Below are positions 33,915-46,202 of a DNA stretch of 64,000 nt, in pieces. This DNA is from Larix kaempferi. Its lineage: Eukaryota > Streptophyta > Pinopsida > Pinales > Pinaceae. The stretch covers positions 372,001 to 436,000 of the forward strand of contig BSBM01000036.1 in the NCBI GenBank assembly GCA_027924585.1, given 5' to 3'. Position 1 is the first letter of the stretch, and each line of letters begins with the position of its first letter. The position numbers were made by a program, and so were the translations under genes. Under the pieces are notes generated by a model. That model did no database searches. It was given only the letters and a program-made list of their open reading frames with translations, and was not told the DNA's origin.

Positions 33915-35340
33915 TCACTTACCCCTTATACCAAGGCAATCTTGTTGAGCTAATATATCTTTAACAACAGTATGAGGAACATAACCCACAACCTTGGAAT
34001 ACCCAATATATATTCTGAAATGTTTCAAAGACTTAACAAGGGAAAAAGCTTGCTTCTCCATTATAGTGTACTTAAGTTCTAAATTCTGTAAAGCTCTACT
34101 GAAGAAAGCTATGGGTTGTTCTTGGCCGTGGTCATTTTTCTGAAGTAAAACTCTAGCAATAGTATGTTCAGAAGCAAAGGAAAAGACTTGGAATTCCTTT
34201 GAATAATCATGACTTATCAACACAGGGGATCTAGATATGGCATCCTTGATACCTGAGAAAGCTTCTTTCCCTTGTTTGGTCCATTCAAATTTAGCATCCT
34301 TCTTAAGTAAGAGTTGTAAAGGCTTCATTAGTTTAGCTAAATTCAGAATAAATCTTCTGATGAAGTTAATTTGGCCATTAAAGGATTGGAGAGCTTTGAC
34401 ATTGGTAGGGATAGGAACCTTCTTAATGGCCTCAACTCTTTCAGGATCAACCTTCACACCATCCTTAGTGATAATATGCCCCAATAGTTTGCCCTCATCA
34501 ACATAAAGCACAGATTTAGCTGGATTTAATGATATGCCATACTTTCTGCATCTCTCAAAAATCTTTCTGAGATGACCAACATGATCTGATCTTTCCTTAG
34601 AATCTACCATTAGTTCATCTTCATAATTTTCTATTATTTTACCAATCAACCCATTAAAAGCAACATCCATAGCACGTTGAAAGGTAGCACCGACATTTGT
34701 AAGACCAAAAGGCATTCCAAGGTACATGAAGGTACCCCAAGGTGTAGTAAAAGTAGTTTTATGCTGATCCTCTTTGCTTACTAACACTTGGTTATATCCA
34801 AAGAAACCATAAAGAACAAACATCATTCCAGATCCAGTTATCTTCTGAAGCAAAGTGTCCATGTTTGGCAAAGGATAGTTATCTTTCATGCATGCCAAGT
34901 TTAAGTTTCTGAAGTCAATGCACAATCTGATATCCCCATTCTTTTTTCTGACAACAACCAAGTTAGAACACCATGTAGAATGTCTTGTTGGAGCAATGAT
35001 GCCTGCTGCCAACATCTTTTGAAGTTCTTTGTAAACCATGGGGGCCAACTTGGGATTTATTCACCTCAATTTTTGGCGAAAAGGCTTAACCATCTGGTTT
35101 GAAAGGGATTGTATGCTGAAAAACATCTTCACGATATGCTTTAAGTTCATCATAGTTAAAAGCAAATACATCCCTATATTCATGAACCAAATCAATCGAG
35201 TCTCTTCTTTCTTTTTCAGACGTTCCTTTTCCAATTTTTATCATTTTCGGTTCTGTTTCAGTTCCTATGTTTATTTCAAGAAACTCCCTTGGTTTTATTG
35301 AATTCTTTTTCTTTTTATGGCCATCTTGTCTATCAAAGAG
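33915..35340 (-). pseudogene. Reverse transcriptase and RNase H of element B
   Basis: The open stretch 35048-33915 has RT motifs in order: VVVRKKNGDIRLCIDFRNLN, YLGMPFGLTN and the active site, followed by an RNase H of the Ty3 type (EQPIAFFSRAL, LKYTIMEKQA). Two catalytic positions differ from the norm: the first aspartate motif reads FVLYGFFGYNQ (Tyr for Asp), and the YxDD box reads YEDE (34614-34625). The N-terminal part of the RT region (35340-35050) is readable in another frame, so at least one frameshift lies near 35050-35110. Confidence 0.85.
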
Positions 35341-36611
35341 CTACTCTAGTCGGGTGATGCTTTTGGGAATTTTATTCCTTGGTTGATCTTCTTCTTCCTT
35401 ATACTCTTTGCCTTCTTCCTGATAGGTGATTTTACAATCTGAAAACTCTTGAAGATTATGAATGAAGTTGAGAATTTGCTTGTCATTATCGAACACTTGC
35501 CAGTGATCTATGTTTTCTGGAATTAAAGGTCCAAAGTTAATTTCAAATTTCCCATTACCCTTCAATAATTCCTCAGTTGCTTGAAGTGTAGAAGCTGCCA
35601 CTGCTAGTTGATCTGCCTCACTATTTTACTCATGTGAAACTGCCATGATATTTAAAGCATCAAACCATTCCATAGTGTCCCAGATAACATTCCTATACTT
35701 TTCAACCTTTCACTTTTGCAAGCAAATATGTTTTTAACTTGGGCAACCACTAAATCAGAATCACCTTTAATAGATAATACTTTGATTCCCATGTCTTTGG
35801 CAATTTCTAACCCTTGCAAAAGTGCCTCATATTCAACCACATTATTGGATGCATCGAACTCAAGTCTGGAAGCAAATTTAAAGGTTTGCTTAGAGGGAGA
35901 GGTTATAACAATTCCAACTCCTTTTCCATATCTAGAACATGCCCCATCAAAACTCATCCTCCATATTTCATCCAATTTTTCATCTTTAGTTGCTTCTTTA
36001 AAAGGTGCTATGAAGTTTGATAAGATGGCATAATTTCCCACATTGTCCGACTCATACACAAACTCATTAGCAAGATTTTGTGGGTTCTCAACATGAAATT
36101 TTCTAGCCTGTTCATTATACAACTTAACCATTGAATGTTCTGATGCAAGAATAGTAGCATACGACCAATCCATCCTTATGTCACCTCCTAAAGATGTAGC
36201 CCATTTTCTTGATAAAAGCATTCCCCTGTTGTCTGGCACATCAATTACTAAGACATCCATAGTCAAATGAACATTGGGGTACTTGGCCAACCTAACAGGT
36301 AGATTTAGGATGATACCAATGGTATCAACCTCCCTTGAATCCATGGCACACACATTGTGATAGGGTGTAGTTGTCTTTAAACTCAATTGATCCATAACCT
36401 TTTTGGTCATAACATTAGAAGAGGCCTCAGAATCCAACATGCAGTTGTGCAAAAGCATACCATTGACAAGCAAGGAGATGTAGAAAGGAGGGTGATCTTC
36501 TTTTTTAGGATCCAAGCTAAGCAAAATAATAGGATCATCTTCATGATTGACTAACTTATTAGGCTTTTCTCTAGTCTTGCTAGGAGTTACTTTCATTGAG
36601 TCAATTGGAGC
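35341..36611 (-). pseudogene. Protease and additional (archaeal-type) RNase H of element B
   Basis: Reading leftward from solo LTR D, the frame encodes a retropepsin whose active site is DSEA instead of DSGA (36423-36434, LDSEASSNV). It continues into a second RNase H with the catalytic start SFDGACSRYGKGVG, VEYEALLQGLEIA and KGDSDLVVAQV. This extra RNase H resembles the archaeal-type domain found in Tat elements and stands between protease and RT. The segment 35601-35341 continues with an acidic linker after a break. The presence of both this and the domain in 33915-34300 gives two RNases H in the element. Confidence 0.8.
36607..36611. repeat. Target-site duplication of LTR D (left)
   Basis: GGAGC precedes TGTTATCACAC, and the identical GGAGC follows the other end at 41126-41130. 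Confidence 0.85.
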
Positions 36612-37149
36612 TGTTATCACACAACTTGTAGTTGTCCCTAATGGTATCCCATCCGGGATGGTAGAGGAGATTGACAACTAAAGAGGTGACCGAAGAGATG
36701 CCACGGTTCACAATGCAAGCTGGGAGTCACGTCAACCGAGGCATTCTTCACTTTAGATCAAGATGAATCAAGACCAAGGGGGAGACCCTATATACCCTAT
36801 AGCCAATTAAAGGTGATTGGACCAAAGCAAAGGTTTCTAGGGAAGTGTGAAAGACAAGTTACGGAAACCAATACAAGGTTAGGTGGACCTAGAAGTTTAA
36901 GTATGGTTGAAAGAGGCTTAAGAGATGACTTATGTTTCAACCAATGAATGATTTAGGCCACATGATGTGATCAAATAACAAGATCTAGTACCATGAAATA
37001 CACAAGTGGGCCCACTTCCTTGGGATATGGAAATGGTTCAAATGGGATCCACAAGGTGAAGTTAAGGGTGAAAATGGTACCAAGGGGTATGCAAAGAGTA
37101 GATCTATGGATCTAAGATGAAATTAGAGATACCCACATATGGGATCTAG

Positions 37150-37900
37150 CACTTGACACTAATCCCAAGAAGTGCGAATTGCCTTAGGTGGACTAGTACC
37201 TTGAAATGGATGGGCAAATGGAGTAAAAAAGATGTCAAAATGTAGATCGGGACACTTAGGATGCAAATCAAGGGTGTTGATCAAGATCAAGTGAATGTAA
37301 TGATTAGATCTTGCTAGATCTAATGTTTCACTAAGTGGTCCAGGTGGACAACAACCCTCAAATTGAGGAATGATACCCCCAAGGCAAAAATACATAAAGT
37401 GAGACACTAGACATAGGTTTCAAGGTATGCTCTTTTCAAATCAAGTGGGATCTCAACCACCCAAGTCCTTGTAGTGGGACAACTCAAACCCCTAGGAAGT
37501 GCGACTTTGCCCAAGGAGGGCCAAATGCATGGGAAAGTGTGCCAGATCAAGTCCAAAAGCCACAAAACTTTAGATTCGGGTAGTTTATGCAATTATTAAT
37601 GTGGATCTTGAAAATCAAAGGGATCCAATAGATCTGAGATTGAAGATGCATCACCAAATTGACTTAAGTGGGGCACAACCCTCAAAATAAGGAATGGGGC
37701 CCACAAGGAGAAAATCAATGAAGTGAAGCACTAGGGGTAGGTTATCAAGTGTGAGGATCATGAATCAAGTGGGATCTCACCTACCCATGTCTTGGAACCA
37801 ACCAAACTAGCTTCTCCCAAGGGGTGCGAATTGCCTTCAAGAGGGCTAGGTGACTTGGAAAGTGTGTCAAATGGAACCCAATCACCACCAAACTATAGAT
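37150..37900 (-). repeat. Diverged tandem repeat, period about 326 bp, in LTR D
   Basis: The word AGTGCGAATTGCC or a variant occurs at 37171, 37498 and 37823. Between these, blocks with ACAACCCTCAAA...GAGGAATG and GTGAGACACTAG- or GTGAAGCACTAG-like words recur in the same order. The copies have diverged, so the repeat is old. Confidence 0.6.
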
Positions 37901-38537
37901 CCGAATTGCCGTGGATACTATAGAGGTGGGTTTTCAATATCTTTCCAAAAGCCAAGCTAGATCCAAGTAGATCTAAGGAAAACGAAAAAATGAGGGTTTT
38001 GAATTTTAAGGGTTTGTGACCAATGAAGAAGAATGGATGGATCTAGGCACATACCTTGTAGAACTTACCTCAATTGCTTATGGCCACCTTGCAAATTGAT
38101 AGCATTCTCCTATGTGTATATTCAAGAGTGAAATTTTGTTGCTCCAAGATGCCAAATCGTCCTCCTCCTACAAGACAAGATCAAGTGAAACAAGTCAAGT
38201 AAGATGATTATGAAAATGATGGAAAGATGTAATAGAAAGCATCAACTATGTCACAAAGATACAATAATGATACTCCCTGTCACCAAGATCAACCCAAGAG
38301 AAAATATGTGGATCCCTCCGACAATAATCCTCTTCAAATCGTTCGCCTCTCCACTAATTCGGCCTCCCTGCTAGAAAACAAGATGTAGCTCCAAAATCTG
38401 CAATGATACATAGGAGAGATACTGTATACTCAAGATGCAAGAGAATCCACAAGACAAGAGAAATATGCTCCACAAAGAAGTGTTCTATTCCAATATTCCA
38501 GAGCTCCAAAGGTGAGCTATACAATAGGGGGTCTCCT

Positions 38538-38548
38538 CCTTATATAGG
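38538..38548 (-). promoter_or_regulatory. TATA box of LTR D
   Basis: Minus-strand CCTATATAAGG, followed by GAGGAGACCCCC. H (about 49428) has a similar CCTATATAAGAG. Confidence 0.5.
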
Positions 38549-41125
38549 ATAATAAATACCAAAACCCTAGATCTAAAAACCACTTTATGAAATGAGTGGT
38601 TGAGATTAAAAGATCCCAATACATAATCAATGGCTAAGATGAATCATAACAACATAACACATGGATCACTCAAAATAGTGATGGCATCATAGCTAAAAAG
38701 TACTCATGGAGGGTGACGTCATCCTCTAGAGGGGGCAAAAGTACATGGGCCCACCTCATATGACTAGGACATGACTCATGAAGCACATGGTGGGGCTAGG
38801 AGGCATCAATCCTTGCTAGCTCATCCCCATGGCACAATAAAATAATATAATATGTCCAAAATAAATACAAATGATCAAATCTGTCCTCAAAATCTGTGAG
38901 AGACATGCAGTAAAAGGCCTCCTGTGGCCTCTGTGGACCACATTGATTGATGAAAACTGGTTGGAAGATGGGGGGTTCACCTTGGAAGACCTCTGTGAAG
39001 ACCAAGTGCCAAAACCTTGCCTCAATTGCCCAAATTGAATTCCTCAGTGACCCTTTTATTCCATTTTTAACCTGCCTCGGTAACTGTGAAGTTGCTGAAA
39101 CTGCCTCCTAGGGCATCTGCGTTGTCAAACTGAGCCCACCAGGCTCGCCACAAGGGGGGGTAAATGGTAATATCAAGTGGCTGGACCACCCCCTCCTCAT
39201 ACAACGCCCTAGGTGAACTGGCCTCTCATGGCCCCTGCTGGTTAGGCTGGGAAATCAGCCCCAAATCTGGTCAACAAGTGGAAAACTGCATCTATCACTG
39301 TCAAAAGTGCCCGGAACTGAATGATAAGTGTCTCATTGGATCCATAAGACCCAAATCTACTAAGAATGTGTACTCATACACCATGGGTTTCCCTGATGGG
39401 TTAGCTGTAGGGTCCACCATATATGGACAGTGCATAATCTGATGATCTGGAGTAATAATAAAACCTGTTGAACTATATCAATCATCATCTGAATCATATG
39501 TCCATCATATAGCATCATCATCAAGAGTATGTGGGACCATCAATCATCATCAATAAGCATACATGGCTGACATCATCACAGATCCTAAGAAATGACCATA
39601 GTCAAACTGGGTTTGACTAGGTCAATATACAACCAAGGATAAATCATATCAATAGACTAAAACATGTTCCTCTAATCATACTCACAACTTAACTTAAAGT
39701 ATAACATCATTTAGTGGCATTAATCATATTTGCACATTCCGTTGTTATTTATATTTACTTTCACAATAGCTTAAATGACAGACTCACCCATTGGACATGG
39801 TCTAACTGCTAGTTAAGGATGAAGGCTAGGAACAAGGCTGGGCAAAGGGGATGACTTGTCTAAACTCAACTAAAAGACACTTTGGACTGGGAGAAAGGGG
39901 AAGCTACAAACACTGGGCTGGACAAAATAAACACGGGGAATGGCTGTGCCTCACAAATGGGTAAGTTGTTTAGAGAGTGCTTATTCAACTTGGGCATCAT
40001 GTCTACTTTTTATAAAAGATGATCCAGTTTCATTAGGATCCATTGATTTCATTTCATGGCCTTTTTGGCCTACATAACCCTTCGGATCTCAGGTGTGCTG
40101 ATAAGCACAACTAATTGCAGCTTGCATCCAGGGCATATTTATACATATATAAGGTCAGCAATTGTTTAGATATAGAATTTAAGAACCATTGCTTTTTGGA
40201 CCTTTCTTATACTCTTCGAGGAGTATTTTTAGCAGTTCATCGCTCTTGCCCTTTTAAGTTTCCATGGGCAAATCTACATAAGTTTCCATAAGTAGTACAT
40301 GAGCTTTCGGTTTTAGCCAACAACATCTCAAGTGACTAGGGGGAGTTCGTGCCAGTGCCAAACATCGGGACAACAGACCGGAATGATTTAGGCCTACAAT
40401 CCAACTTACCAAAGGCAAGTTTTGTCACCAACTTAGAGAGGAGACACTAAACAAACAGGGATGCGATCCAAACACAAAGGTAATGAAAAGGGAAGTCCTC
40501 AATATCAGAAAGTCAAGTAAGACAAGTCATGGGTTAAAGCCAAATAAGGAAAGTCATGGATGGATGGAGTCAAGTGAAAGTGGAGCCTAAGTTAGCAGAC
40601 AACTGGTGTCAAGAAAGACCATATCTATGCAAGGTAGTAAACTAGTGAGTTTTGTCAAACAACCTAAATGTGCAAGTAAAATGTCTATTTTATAATTCAT
40701 CATCAAGATGGTCCATTTTAAGTTTACAAAGTTTGCCACATCATGAATCATATACCAAGTTAATGTTGTGAACATGACTAAAGCAACAAGATAATAATCC
40801 ACAGTCAATGATCAGAAATCCATAGGTCATACAACATCATCATAAGAATAATCATCAGATATCATCTGAAACACTGCTGCAATACATCTCTAGGCATTGG
40901 ACTGAAACTGTATGGAATAAAGGGTCACATCGGTCATCAAATCTGAACTCTCAAGGCTCAGCCTTGACACAAGGTCTAACATAAGTCTGAATAATACACT
41001 GCTCTGATCATGAGTGATCTCAAAATATAAAGTCATCATAGCCAAGCTTTGAAAAATCCAAGCTCTGGAATGTGCAGATATCTGCTAAGCAAGAATAGTA
41101 GCCCTGCTACTATGGTGTGATAACA

Positions 41126-42548
41126 GGAGCCTTAGCTTTTTCTTGTTCAAGATGATCTATTATCTTCAAAAAATCTTCTCTTATGCTTGGAATTTTGATA
41201 AGGTCAATAACAGGAACAAGAATCTTTGCAGAAGACAACCATTGAGCCACATTAACATGAAACTTTTCTGGGTTGGGAGAAGGTGTTACCTTAGGAATAT
41301 TCTGATTTGACTTTGATGTTCCAACATTGTCCTTTCTTTGATAAGTTAAACCTTTGAACCCTGACATTTCTAGAATCTTCTCTGGTGGAGGCATCTCACC
41401 AAATCTTCTCGACTGTAATGTCTTGCTTGTTCCCAAGTTTCTTTGGAGACAGGGTGAGTTTGGGCTACGACGTTGATATATTCAGGCTGGTTCTCAAGCT
41501 CGCTTGCTAATCTGACACTGGTACTGGCTTCTGACGGATTTTGTTCAATTGACCATTTAAACACAGCACATGTAGACTCCTCATGGAAATTGTCACATGC
41601 TCTACAAAAAGGAGGAACTTCTTCGAAACTACATTTGCAGTTTCCAAAGGATTTGGGGTCCTTTGATCTTGAAAGGGTGCCTTTCTTTGGAATTGAGGTC
41701 TAGGAGCATACTGAGGCTTAGGCACATACTGGCTTGATACATGGTTGGTTTGAGATCTATCAATGGAGATCAACCTGTTCTGTATGGCAGTCATGTTGGA
41801 AGCTTGATTTGAAACAACTTCTTTTAAGAGTTGAGCAATTTCTTTCAAAGGTTCCTTTGAAGTATCCTTAATCTCAGCATTAATGGTCTTTTCTTTACTC
41901 TCATTTTGCTTCATAGGAACATTTGCCCTTGTGAAACCAGGAAGATGAGACTTACCACAATTTAGTATATTCCTATCAATTTTCTCAGCAATTTCCATGG
42001 CCATTTTTAGGTTGGTAGGCTCTTTATCATTCAATTGATATTTCAATTCTCCATCAAAAGCCTCCATGTAGTAAATGAGGATGGAATTATCAGGTGGCTT
42101 GATATCAGTATGAAGTCTTGCCATAATTTCATTGAAATTTTTTGTTAAATTCTTCCATTGTCTCATTTTCATTCTTCTTGGTATTGGTCAAGGCCGCTAG
42201 AAGGTAGCGGTCCTGTTTGATGTCCCCCCATTTTGTAAGGAAATCAGTTTCAATTTCTTTGTAGGTTTTATACTTGTCAGCTTCCAACTTATTGAACCAT
42301 TCATAAGCATCATCTTCCAAAGATAAAGCAAATAACTACATTTTCACATCTTCATGCTTGGCATTCAAACACCATTTGTCAAAACAGTGGCAAAAACGAG
42401 TTATATGAGAATTAGCATTAATAGCATTGTTTCCTTGAAAAGACAACAATTTATCAATAGCTTTTTCTGGAACATCATGAGGATAACCATCTATAGCAGT
42501 AAAATCATAAGGAACAAACTCAGCCATTTTAATAGGGGGATTATTCAA
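41126..42548 (-). pseudogene. Gag of element B
   Basis: Starting at the ATG at 42546-42548 (MNNPPIKMAEFVPYDFTAIDG), the gag polyprotein is readable on the minus strand with one early stop (about 42336) and frameshifts near 42150 and 41600. The retrotransposon gag core is visible (AYEWFNKLEADKYKTYKEI, then TMEEFNKKFQ). A knuckle-like CRACDNFHEESTC (C-x2-C-x3-H-x4-C, about 41570-41610) follows, then a part ending in KAKAP, where solo LTR D interrupts. Gag forms the virus-like particle that packages the element RNA. Confidence 0.8.
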
Positions 42549-42835
42549 ATTATTTTCCGAAAATAAAAGGTGAATATCAGAAATTGACTAAGAACCAAGT
42601 TCCTCAAGGGTTTTTCGAGAAGATAGCTTACTTTTCCTTTTATGGTAAACCTTTTCAGGCTCAGAAAAGAACTGAAACAAGCTTTGAGGATTCCTTCTTG
42701 AAAAACGCCTTGGTAAATTTGTTGACAATGGAGTCGCCAGATGTTCTTAGTCAATTAAAAAAAATTCACTACATACATCAAACAAAACAAAAAGGAAAAG
42801 GAAAACTCAAAAGTCGTATCCCGGGAATAGAAAGA

Positions 42836-42857
42836 CTTATCCCCGACAACGGCGCCA
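42836..42857 (-). promoter_or_regulatory. Primer-binding site of element B (tRNA-Asp)
   Basis: Read on the minus strand, TGGCGCCGTTGTCGGGG lies 3 bases inside the LTR end at 42861. It is complementary to the 3' end of plant tRNA-Asp(GTC) with one mismatch, the usual primer of the Athila/Tat group. Confidence 0.8.
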
Positions 42858-42860
42858 AAA

Positions 42861-45800
42861 TGTTGTTGCCTGGTTCCACACTTGGGAAAACGCAACAGAA
42901 GTCTTCAAGCTGCTGGTGTGGCCTTGCGGAAAAGTCAGAGTCAAGTGCTGTCACTTGAAACTCGACACCTCCGTCTAGGCTTTCCTAGCGAAGCCAAGGG
43001 GGGTAGACCCTAAAAATGAAAACAAACTATGGTGTTTAATTTATGAAAAAAGAAAGCATCTAATCTAGGAACTAGAATATTTTTTCTAAAGCAAGACAAT
43101 GCAGCATATATATGTGTAAAGCAAAAATCATTCATCAACATTTCATTTGCGAACATCCATCATTATAATTGTCATTTAAAACATTCATTAACAACTTGAA
43201 ATATAACAAGACAAACTAGTGCCAATAAATGGAGTCAATAAAGATGCATGAACTGAAAAGAAAGTGTTGTGCGATTGTTGTTGTTTTATTTTATTTTATT
43301 GTGGTAATGATCTTTTTTATTAAAAGCTGGTGGATTCTCGATATACACAAAGGTACAAGGAATATGTCCGGAATTCAACTGTGTGGTTTCTCACTTAGAC
43401 TTGGGCTGGATCAGAGTCTCAAGGAGGTGTTCAGATGCTATACTAACGAGGGCAAGCCTAACGGTTGTCCCAAGCCCTTTGAAAAATTTGCCCACAACAG
43501 AAGAATGTTCGCTTTGTGTCGGATTTTCACAAGTAGTTTTGTTTATTTGGGCATGTTAAAACCTATTACTAGTCATCTTCCCCTTTCTGATGTGTACAAC
43601 ATGTTCGGACTAAGCTACAAGTTGGCCACAGAGCATACGGGAGAAGACCTTGGAAATTTTTAAGTTTTTTTAAAGAACCAGTATTTTACTTTTTAGAATC
43701 CCAAGAATCTCTTTTCGGGCTAGTACTCGGGCAAGCCCTTATCTTGAAACCTTACTTTGGGAGAGCAAGGGGGTGTTTTGAAATTGTAAAAAAAATGAGA
43801 AAATCTAAGTCCTAAGTGAACTCGTAGCCCACCAATGGAATGGACCAACGAGGTAAATTTTAGTCCTAGTTAATTTTATTTAATGTTGAAATGAAAGAAA
43901 TAAAACTAATCTAACAATCACGCCATGAAAATTGAGACGGCACAGACCACCCCTGGGGGGATGGGGCTTGGGCGCTGGTTAGCCCACTTGCTCTCGTTTA
44001 ATATTCTTTACAATGAAACAGAGAAATGCACCAATCTCTTTAGAATGACTTGGTGGCTTACAATATTGAAGAGAAAAGTAACTGGTTTTAAAAAAATTAA
44101 GTTTTGGTACTTCGGATGGCCTGGATCTTCGATTTTTGGCCAGCACTTCCTCTTGTTTGTTCGTCCTCTGCTGCAAACTAGCAAGCAAACTTTAGTACAA
44201 GATGCCCCAAAACACTTTAAGAGTGTCTTTGGAACACCTCCTAAAAAGCCAAAAATTTTCTATGTGTAAAACTAGTTAAAAATGCAAGAAAATAATCAAG
44301 TAAGAGAAGCAGTGAGGCTTGTTTACTTGGGATCTTTGCAAGCTTTAAGAGTTGCAAATTCTAAGCTCTTTTAATTAGCTAGATAGAATTTTCAATCAGA
44401 TCTAACACTACCCTTTAAACTCTTTGAAATTTTGACAATTTTAACAAGTTTGAAGGTAAAATGCTAGATATCCAAGAAGATCTAATCGACGAAAAATGAA
44501 TGCTTTGTAAATAAAAAGAATAGACTTCTTTGAAAGCAACTTCTGATCTATTTAGAGTATGAATATCAGTATATAAATCAGAAATACTTTTCATAAGTAA
44601 CCAGTAACCAGAGAAAATTTTTTAAGTAAGAGAGAGAGAGATTAAGCAAATCTTTTATGAAATCTGAAGCTTTGGAGATTGCTTTATGATGTTCCAAGGG
44701 ACTGCATCTGCAAACAAAGATTAGGAAGAGGAGAAAACAAGCAAGATCCACCCACTTCCAACTCAAGAATCACCTGCACATCATAGACCTCACCAACAAA
44801 AATCAAGTGTAGACATATCCTCACAAGAAATCACTATTGCATATCCATAAACAAATGAAACACACAATCACAATCTCTTACTAAGCATACATCAATAAGC
44901 TATTGTAATAAACAAATTAAAACAACTTATCTAATAAATTGATAACAATCTTTCCAATGAGTACACCACACCTTCGAAAAAATGAAGCTTATGCACAAGT
45001 TACCTTGGAAAAAACACAAGATGGTACATCCACTTATCACAAGAACAACACAAGCTGACCTCCAAAGTCTTCTTTATTCATTGACAAAAGATAAACACAA
45101 TACAACCAGGTCTGCTCCAATCTCCAATTAACCAAATGAGAGAGGGCAGCCTTGCTTTTATAGAGCAAAATGGTCAAGGAGGGAGGGCGAAATTGCTAAA
45201 AGGAGAGTGGGGAATGGTGGAGGAGATGGGGGAGTGAATGGGGCTGCCATTCCCCATCTCTAGGGCTGTCCCAATCAGCACAAATGGTTCCCACACAGCA
45301 GCAATGAACCAGCTGCAAGTCAGCACAAAACGTGGGCACTCAAAAAAGGGAAATGCGCCCCCCTCTTGGGGAATGTGCCCCCCTCCTTCAGGGGAGTTAT
45401 ACCCACCTATATAGCTGCCCATCTGTCATAGTAATCAGTCCAATATACTCCTCATACCATGCTGATCCAATTCTGCCTTTCCATTCACCAAAAAATGGAT
45501 TTTTTAATTTTTCCAATTTTTTGATTTTTTGATTTTTTAATGACATTTTCACTTTTTATGACTTTTTTGAGCATAAGTGAAAAAATAAAGACCCAAACAT
45601 TATAAAAAGTGGGTTCTAGGGTAATGTGGGTGCTATGAGTTGGAAAACGAGCACCCCCAAGGAAAAAAAAACCCCTAGATGACATTTTTATGCCATTTAC
45701 AAAAAAATTAATTGAACCATTAAAAAATGGCCCAATTTACATAAAAAATAAACTTCACCGAAAATTAAAAAACAACCTAGGGGGACTTAGCACATGTCGA

Positions 45801-46202
45801 TATGACTCAAAAACAATGTCTAGCATGTTCATATACATTGACCCATGGACTTTAATAATCCCATAAGGCCCGTTAACCTTACCAGTCATTCCAGCTTTGG
45901 AGGAGCAGAGGAAAAACCCAAAAATTATGCTATGCACTAATGCAAGACATAATTAATAGGTGAAAAAACTTCTTGGAATACCTGACTTAGTCAAAAAGTC
46001 CTAGGGAACCAAGTCCTTTACAAAACACCATGCTATTACATTTATTACAAACCCCGCAGGGCCATGGACATGTGGTAAAAAATTAAAAAAAGGGGCCCTC
46101 AAAAAGGCCTGATGGTCATCATATCATCGATAATGAACATTGACATGTTCAACTTTTCTCGCTCGCTTGATAATCCAACCAAGTGCAACTTAGTTGGCAA
46201 CA
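42861..46202 (-). mobile_element. 5' LTR of element B (complete)
   Basis: It starts TGTTGTTGCC and ends TTGGCAACA on the + strand, 3342 bp. It is next to the primer site, so it is the 5' LTR. The TATA box TATAAAAG (minus, 45155-45162) and AATAAA (minus, 45073-45078) define the promoter region that the other LTR has lost. About 37 bp before the right end are absent from the other LTR. The LINE resumes at 46203 after TGAGG. Confidence 0.8.
45155..45162 (-). promoter_or_regulatory. TATA box of the 5' LTR of element B
   Basis: Minus-strand CTCTATAAAAGCAAGG is 1.04 kb from the LTR start. A GC-rich stretch with GGGCGCATTT- and GGGGCACATTC-like words lies 170-240 bp upstream. AATAAA follows about 80 bp downstream. 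Confidence 0.6.

Larger units (their letters stand above)
36612..41125 (-). mobile_element. Solo LTR D, 4.5 kb, nested in element B
   Basis: It starts TGTTATCACACA and ends GGTGTGATAACA on the + strand, with a perfect 5-bp duplication, GGAGC. It has no coding domain. The promoter CCTATATAAGG on the minus strand (about 38538-38548) is 2.58 kb from its start, near the offset in LTR C (2.49 kb). It splits element B between the end of gag (KAKAP) and the start of the protease region, and the coding frame resumes on the other side. A diverged tandem repeat of about 326 bp lies at 37150-37900. Confidence 0.85.
29869..46202 (-). mobile_element. Full-length Tat-type Ty3 retrotransposon B
   Basis: Two related LTRs (29869-32207 and 42861-46202) enclose gag, protease, a second RNase H, RT, RNase H and integrase on the minus strand. 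The primer-binding site next to the right LTR matches tRNA-Asp. Flanks are GGAGG (29864-29868) and TGAGG (46203-46207), one mismatch. The LINE frame resumes exactly on the right. The dual RNase H places it in the Tat group of plant Ty3 elements. Solo LTR D is inserted between gag and protease. Stops and altered catalytic residues make it inactive. Confidence 0.85.
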
